Origin: Hydractinia symbiolongicarpus
Lineage: Eukaryota; Cnidaria; Hydrozoa; Anthoathecata; Hydractiniidae
Direction of reading: 5' to 3'
Assembly (NCBI RefSeq): GCF_029227915.1
Contig: NC_079884.1
Coordinates: forward strand, 10,044,001-10,108,000
Length of the DNA stretch: 64,000 nt
Under the pieces are notes generated by a model. It searched no databases and was not told where the DNA came from. It saw only the letters and a list, made by a program, of their open reading frames with translations. Made by a program: the position numbers and the translations under genes. Shown in pieces: positions 63,960 through 64,000 of the stretch; position 1 is the stretch's first letter, and every line of letters starts with the position of its first letter.

Positions 63960-64000
63960 TTAATATAAGGTCATTTCTCATCATTTGAGGACAAAATACT

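Overview
The window is nuclear DNA from a metazoan, most likely a cnidarian and perhaps a hydrozoan. It is AT-rich, its genes have GT/AG introns and are widely spaced, and AATAAA signals follow two of them. Transposon relics are dense (pogo/Tigger, PIF/Harbinger, Helitron, DIRS, LINE, tRNA-SINE, TTAA-type elements). The species cannot be fixed from sequence alone, and bacterial features (operons, Shine-Dalgarno sites, CRISPR) are absent.

Four gene models are supported, all on the + strand. (1) 1935-3373: a two-exon, 219-residue, Cys-containing single-pass membrane protein with a signal peptide; family unknown. (2) 15264-17076: a two-exon, 351-residue lysine-rich coiled-coil protein; family unknown. 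(3) 45476-46234: a single-exon vasohibin (tubulinyl-Tyr carboxypeptidase) whose Cys-His-Ser triad has the exact spacing of vertebrate VASH1. (4) 51771-55600: thymidylate synthase in seven exons, 329 residues, in frame across every junction.

Broken coding material is plentiful. A laminin-like gene (EGF-like and domain-IV-like exons, 20859-25460) keeps splice sites but has several frameshifts. There is also a RAG1 N-terminal-domain-like fragment (59061-59447, minus) and the zinc-finger/endonuclease-like end of a retroelement (59925-60609, minus). Transposase or retroelement relics include Tigger (13717-14993), Harbinger (about 18695-20160), Helitron (22270-23390), pogo-like (55927-58339), two DIRS-like pieces (10709-11949 plus, 28870-29660 minus) and two related LINE tails (17889-18332 minus, 43260-43935 plus).

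Layout: 0-10 kb holds gene 1 and several short dispersed repeats; 10-15 kb a DIRS relic, a trinucleotide tract and the Tigger relic; 15-17 kb the coiled-coil gene; 17.5-29.6 kb is a transposon-rich stretch around the laminin-like relic; 29.6-39.2 kb is a roughly 9.5-kb tandem array of a 705-bp unit with internal higher-order duplication, the most striking structure here; 42-44.5 kb is a tRNA-derived SINE followed by a TIR element interrupted by a LINE; 45-46 kb vasohibin; 51-56 kb thymidylate synthase with MITE-bearing introns; 56-64 kb DNA transposons, the RAG1-like fragment and a near-palindrome of about 0.7 kb. The host genes show no sign of acting in one pathway; their order looks incidental.
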